64,000 nucleotides of DNA from Rotaria macrura (Eukaryota > Rotifera > Eurotatoria > Philodinida > Philodinidae). This document shows positions 61,530 through 64,000 of the stretch, piece after piece. The position numbers and the translations under genes were made by a program. Below the pieces are notes generated by a model. The model did not search any database, had not been told where the DNA came from, and saw only the letters and a program-made list of their open reading frames with translations. The stretch is from NCBI GenBank assembly GCA_900239685.1, contig OENT01000060.1:188911-252910 (forward strand), written 5' to 3'. Every line of letters begins with the position of its first letter. Positions within the stretch are counted from its first letter, which is position 1.

Positions 61530-64000
61530 CCCAACAAAATGTCAAAAACTTTTTCTGAAAAGAAAAAAAAAGATATTAATGAGAATCTTATATAAAAGGA
61601 AAAAAGACTCGTTTCACGTAAATAATGTTGCAACATTCCTGTGCTATTTTCTTTTTCTTTTGTAGTCGCGTTTCTTTTTAAGAAAAAGTATATCAAAATG
61701 TTATACTAACGCATCTTATTTTCCGCTCCGAACGATCTTCTTATCAGCAAGGTTTATTCCAATTTAACCAACGCAGCATGACGATTGATGCTTTTTCTCT
61801 TTTTTGCTTTTAGATATTTATATACTGATACCAATTATTCTTTTTTCCATCTATGTATTTTCTATGAATTGTATTAAAATCAAAAGAAAACTATGAGACA
61901 TTTCGTGGATGAATTTCTTGGAGCTATTTTCGCATCTTTATTTTCTTTCTGTAAATTCTATTTGCTCATCTAACAGTTGACAATAATAATAAAATAATCT
62001 ATGGCTAGTAACAACAAAAATCTGATTTTAATATTTGGAATTCATCAAAGTGTTGAACTTTAAAATATCTCATAGAATGTGAAATAAGAAAATCATTGTT
62101 AGTTCTAGCTTCGAAAAAATGTATGCTCTGCCAATTTAGAGTTTTCACCGGTTGCATCGAATTCTTTTTCTTTTCTAATTACTATTTATTATTACACAGC
62201 ATCAAAAGGCAATATAAGAGAATCAAAAGAAGATATGGTCTATAATTTTCAATCTCATGACACAAACGAATAATTTGAAAATTACGTACGTATTAGTGTA
62301 ACTATAGTGTATCGATAACAATGGAGGGTGTGGGTGTGGATGTATAGTGCACAAATAATAAAACAAGACAAGAATCGTCTTCTAGTCAATTAAATACAGT
62401 TGTGTTGATAATACAATTATGATGGTTGTGGATACGAATGACACAGCTATAAGAAAAAAAAGACGACGTATTTTGCTAGTAGAGACAGAGCTAGATATTG
62501 GTAAAGTCAGACTTTTTTGGAATCTGAATTGGTTTTACTATTTTTAGGATTGTATCTTACTCATCCAACCATAGAAAGAACGAAACAAGAAACGTAATTC
62601 TATCATCAGTCTGATACGCTTAAAAAGTATAGAACTTGCCGGTATCAACTAGGTCGTAGATTTTTTCACTTTTCTGTAATATATTTGAACGTTGGACATT
62701 TGTATTTGTCGGTATTTTTGCTGTTGACATGTGACTGCCTTGCCAAAATGAAGTGATTTATTTAAAAAGGATCGAAACTAAAATACTAAGATTCAGTCAA
62801 TAGGAGTTTAAGGAAACTATGTAACAAAACTTATCATAAGACTCGAAGAATAGTCAATCAAATTTCAGCTATTGGATTTCACTTCTAGGAATACACTACT
62901 AATTAAGAATTTTGAAAAAAACTTACTTTTTCTAAAGTATTTCCAGTCAGTATTTGGTTCAACTTCTAAGATAATTTACGGGCATTGAAAATCATCATTG
63001 AATCATTTTCAGTGATGTTGAACCTATATTTGTCTCATTCAGTGTTACATTTGATAATTCAATGTGTGATTTTGAGGGTGGGCGGGTGTGAGTGTGGTTT
63101 CCTTCGCGCATCTCACTAACACCCAGATTCATGCACCACGTGCAAGGGGAAAACATGATACATTATACTTGACGTACTTTAAGATACTTCATCGTACTTT
63201 ATGACCTTTAAAATACTTAACCGTACTTTAAAGTACAAAAGTACCATATTTCCCCCTTGGATTTTGAACAATGTCAGGAAATTTAGCTACCACTCGTTAT
63301 ATGTTTAAAACAACTTAACATCGAAGGCAGTTAAACCGCAATAAGATAGATATGCAATGAACAATACATGCAAAATCATTTGATGATCTAGTCTCGCAGT
63401 CTATCAAACAATAAGTAAGGGTAATCAAGCTGTTCTTTGTAAGCTAATTTTTGCGCGTTAGATCGAAGGGGCGATGGATTGAGAACTATTAGTGATTTCG
63501 ATAAATACTCATTGAAATGTTCTTTTCTCTATATACTTGTTGGCAGTTCGTGCTATGTAAAATGATTAACTATTTGACTCTTCTGCTGTTGTTGAAAAGA
63601 TGTAGACTAGTATCACGCATAATCAATATTTCTGTGGTTCATTGGTTTGATCAGTACATTGAAAACAAAAATGGTGAATCTTTTTAACTTGTATATTATT
63701 TGGTAGAGTAAAGTTTTCTCTACAAAACTCCATGTGTCGCCTGTTCTCAAGCTTCACTATATCAATACAATAGTTTCAAAACTAACCGCACCCTACTCCT
63801 TTTTTTGCACTTTTGTCTTTTTCATTTCAAACTGCATTTCTCTACCGATTCTAAGGGACCCATTGGTTTCTTTACGGATTTATATGGAGCAAAGAAAGAG
63901 CATACGAGTTGTGCATCAGGTTTAGCAACTCATGTGTCTTCGGAAAAATCCTGTATTCGTAATAGGAGCTCATCGGTTGGCTGTTTCTTTTGAATCATAT
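61530..64000. other. Gene-free right end of the window
   Basis: 2.5 kb upstream of the ABCG gene; its proximal part is the likely promoter. It contains two short G-rich tracts (62324-62340, 63074-63098) and a small array of ATACTT...CGTACTTTA repeats (63165-63236). Open frames at 63.73-63.99 kb overlap each other and resemble no family; they might be part of a gene continuing outside, but nothing supports that. Confidence 0.5.
63165..63236. repeat. Three imperfect ATACTT-n-CGTACTTTA repeats plus palindrome
   Basis: The pair ATACTT followed within 2-3 nt by CGTACTTTA occurs at 63165, 63184 and 63213. The last copy extends into a perfect 14-bp palindrome, GTACTTTAAAGTAC (63223-63236). The role is unknown; it may be a binding-site cluster or a degenerate repeat. 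Confidence 0.6.

Noticed and set aside
63734..63993. Two overlapping plus-strand open frames at the window edge
   Set aside because: They are in different frames, have no splice support and no recognisable similarity.

Overview
The window looks like nuclear DNA of an invertebrate animal. It is AT-rich (roughly 30% GC by eye), and its genes are broken into many short exons by GT-AG introns, mostly 45-80 nt with a few of 0.7-2 kb. The gene set is animal: ARMC2, CD36/SCARB, transportin-3, ABCG2-like, mitochondrial uS9m and a chitinase. One further gene encodes a glycosyltransferase that reads like bacterial families. A rotifer, perhaps a bdelloid, would fit this mix, but that is inference; no rRNA or other marker settles it.

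Layout: 0.15-7.76 kb (+) ARMC2, 20 exons reconstructed with continuous phase (821 aa). 7.8-14.1 kb has no recognisable gene. 14.19-14.68 kb (+) is a small single-pass membrane protein of unknown role. 14.7-20.6 kb is gene-free. 20.58-23.45 kb and 26.89-30.01 kb (-) are two tandem CD36-family receptors sharing one phase-1 intron position. A GC-rich island at 24.68-25.14 kb lies between them. 32.42-36.49 kb (-) is the mitochondrial ribosomal protein S9 gene, and a complete GH18 chitinase (33.20-35.11 kb, +) sits inside one of its introns. 38.42-41.73 kb (-) is the bacterial-type glycosyltransferase with a long histidine-rich tail. 41.9-48.0 kb is gene-free. 48.07-55.79 kb (+) is transportin-3, 23 exons (950 aa). 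57.16-57.87 kb (+) is a small two-pass membrane protein of CD225/dispanin type, first exon not found. 59.15-61.53 kb (-) is an ABCG2-like half transporter (661 aa). 61.5-64 kb is gene-free with short G-rich and palindromic repeats.

The genes do not form a pathway or operon; this is ordinary eukaryotic gene order. The points most worth attention are the glycosyltransferase with a tail that is 42% His, the chitinase nested in MRPS9, the tandem CD36 pair, the GC-rich island, and a stop-free 69-nt intron of length 3n in the ABC transporter. No transposon coding sequence, CRISPR, tRNA or rRNA was recognised. Exon models come from reading splice sites and phase by eye; no alignment or transcript data were used.
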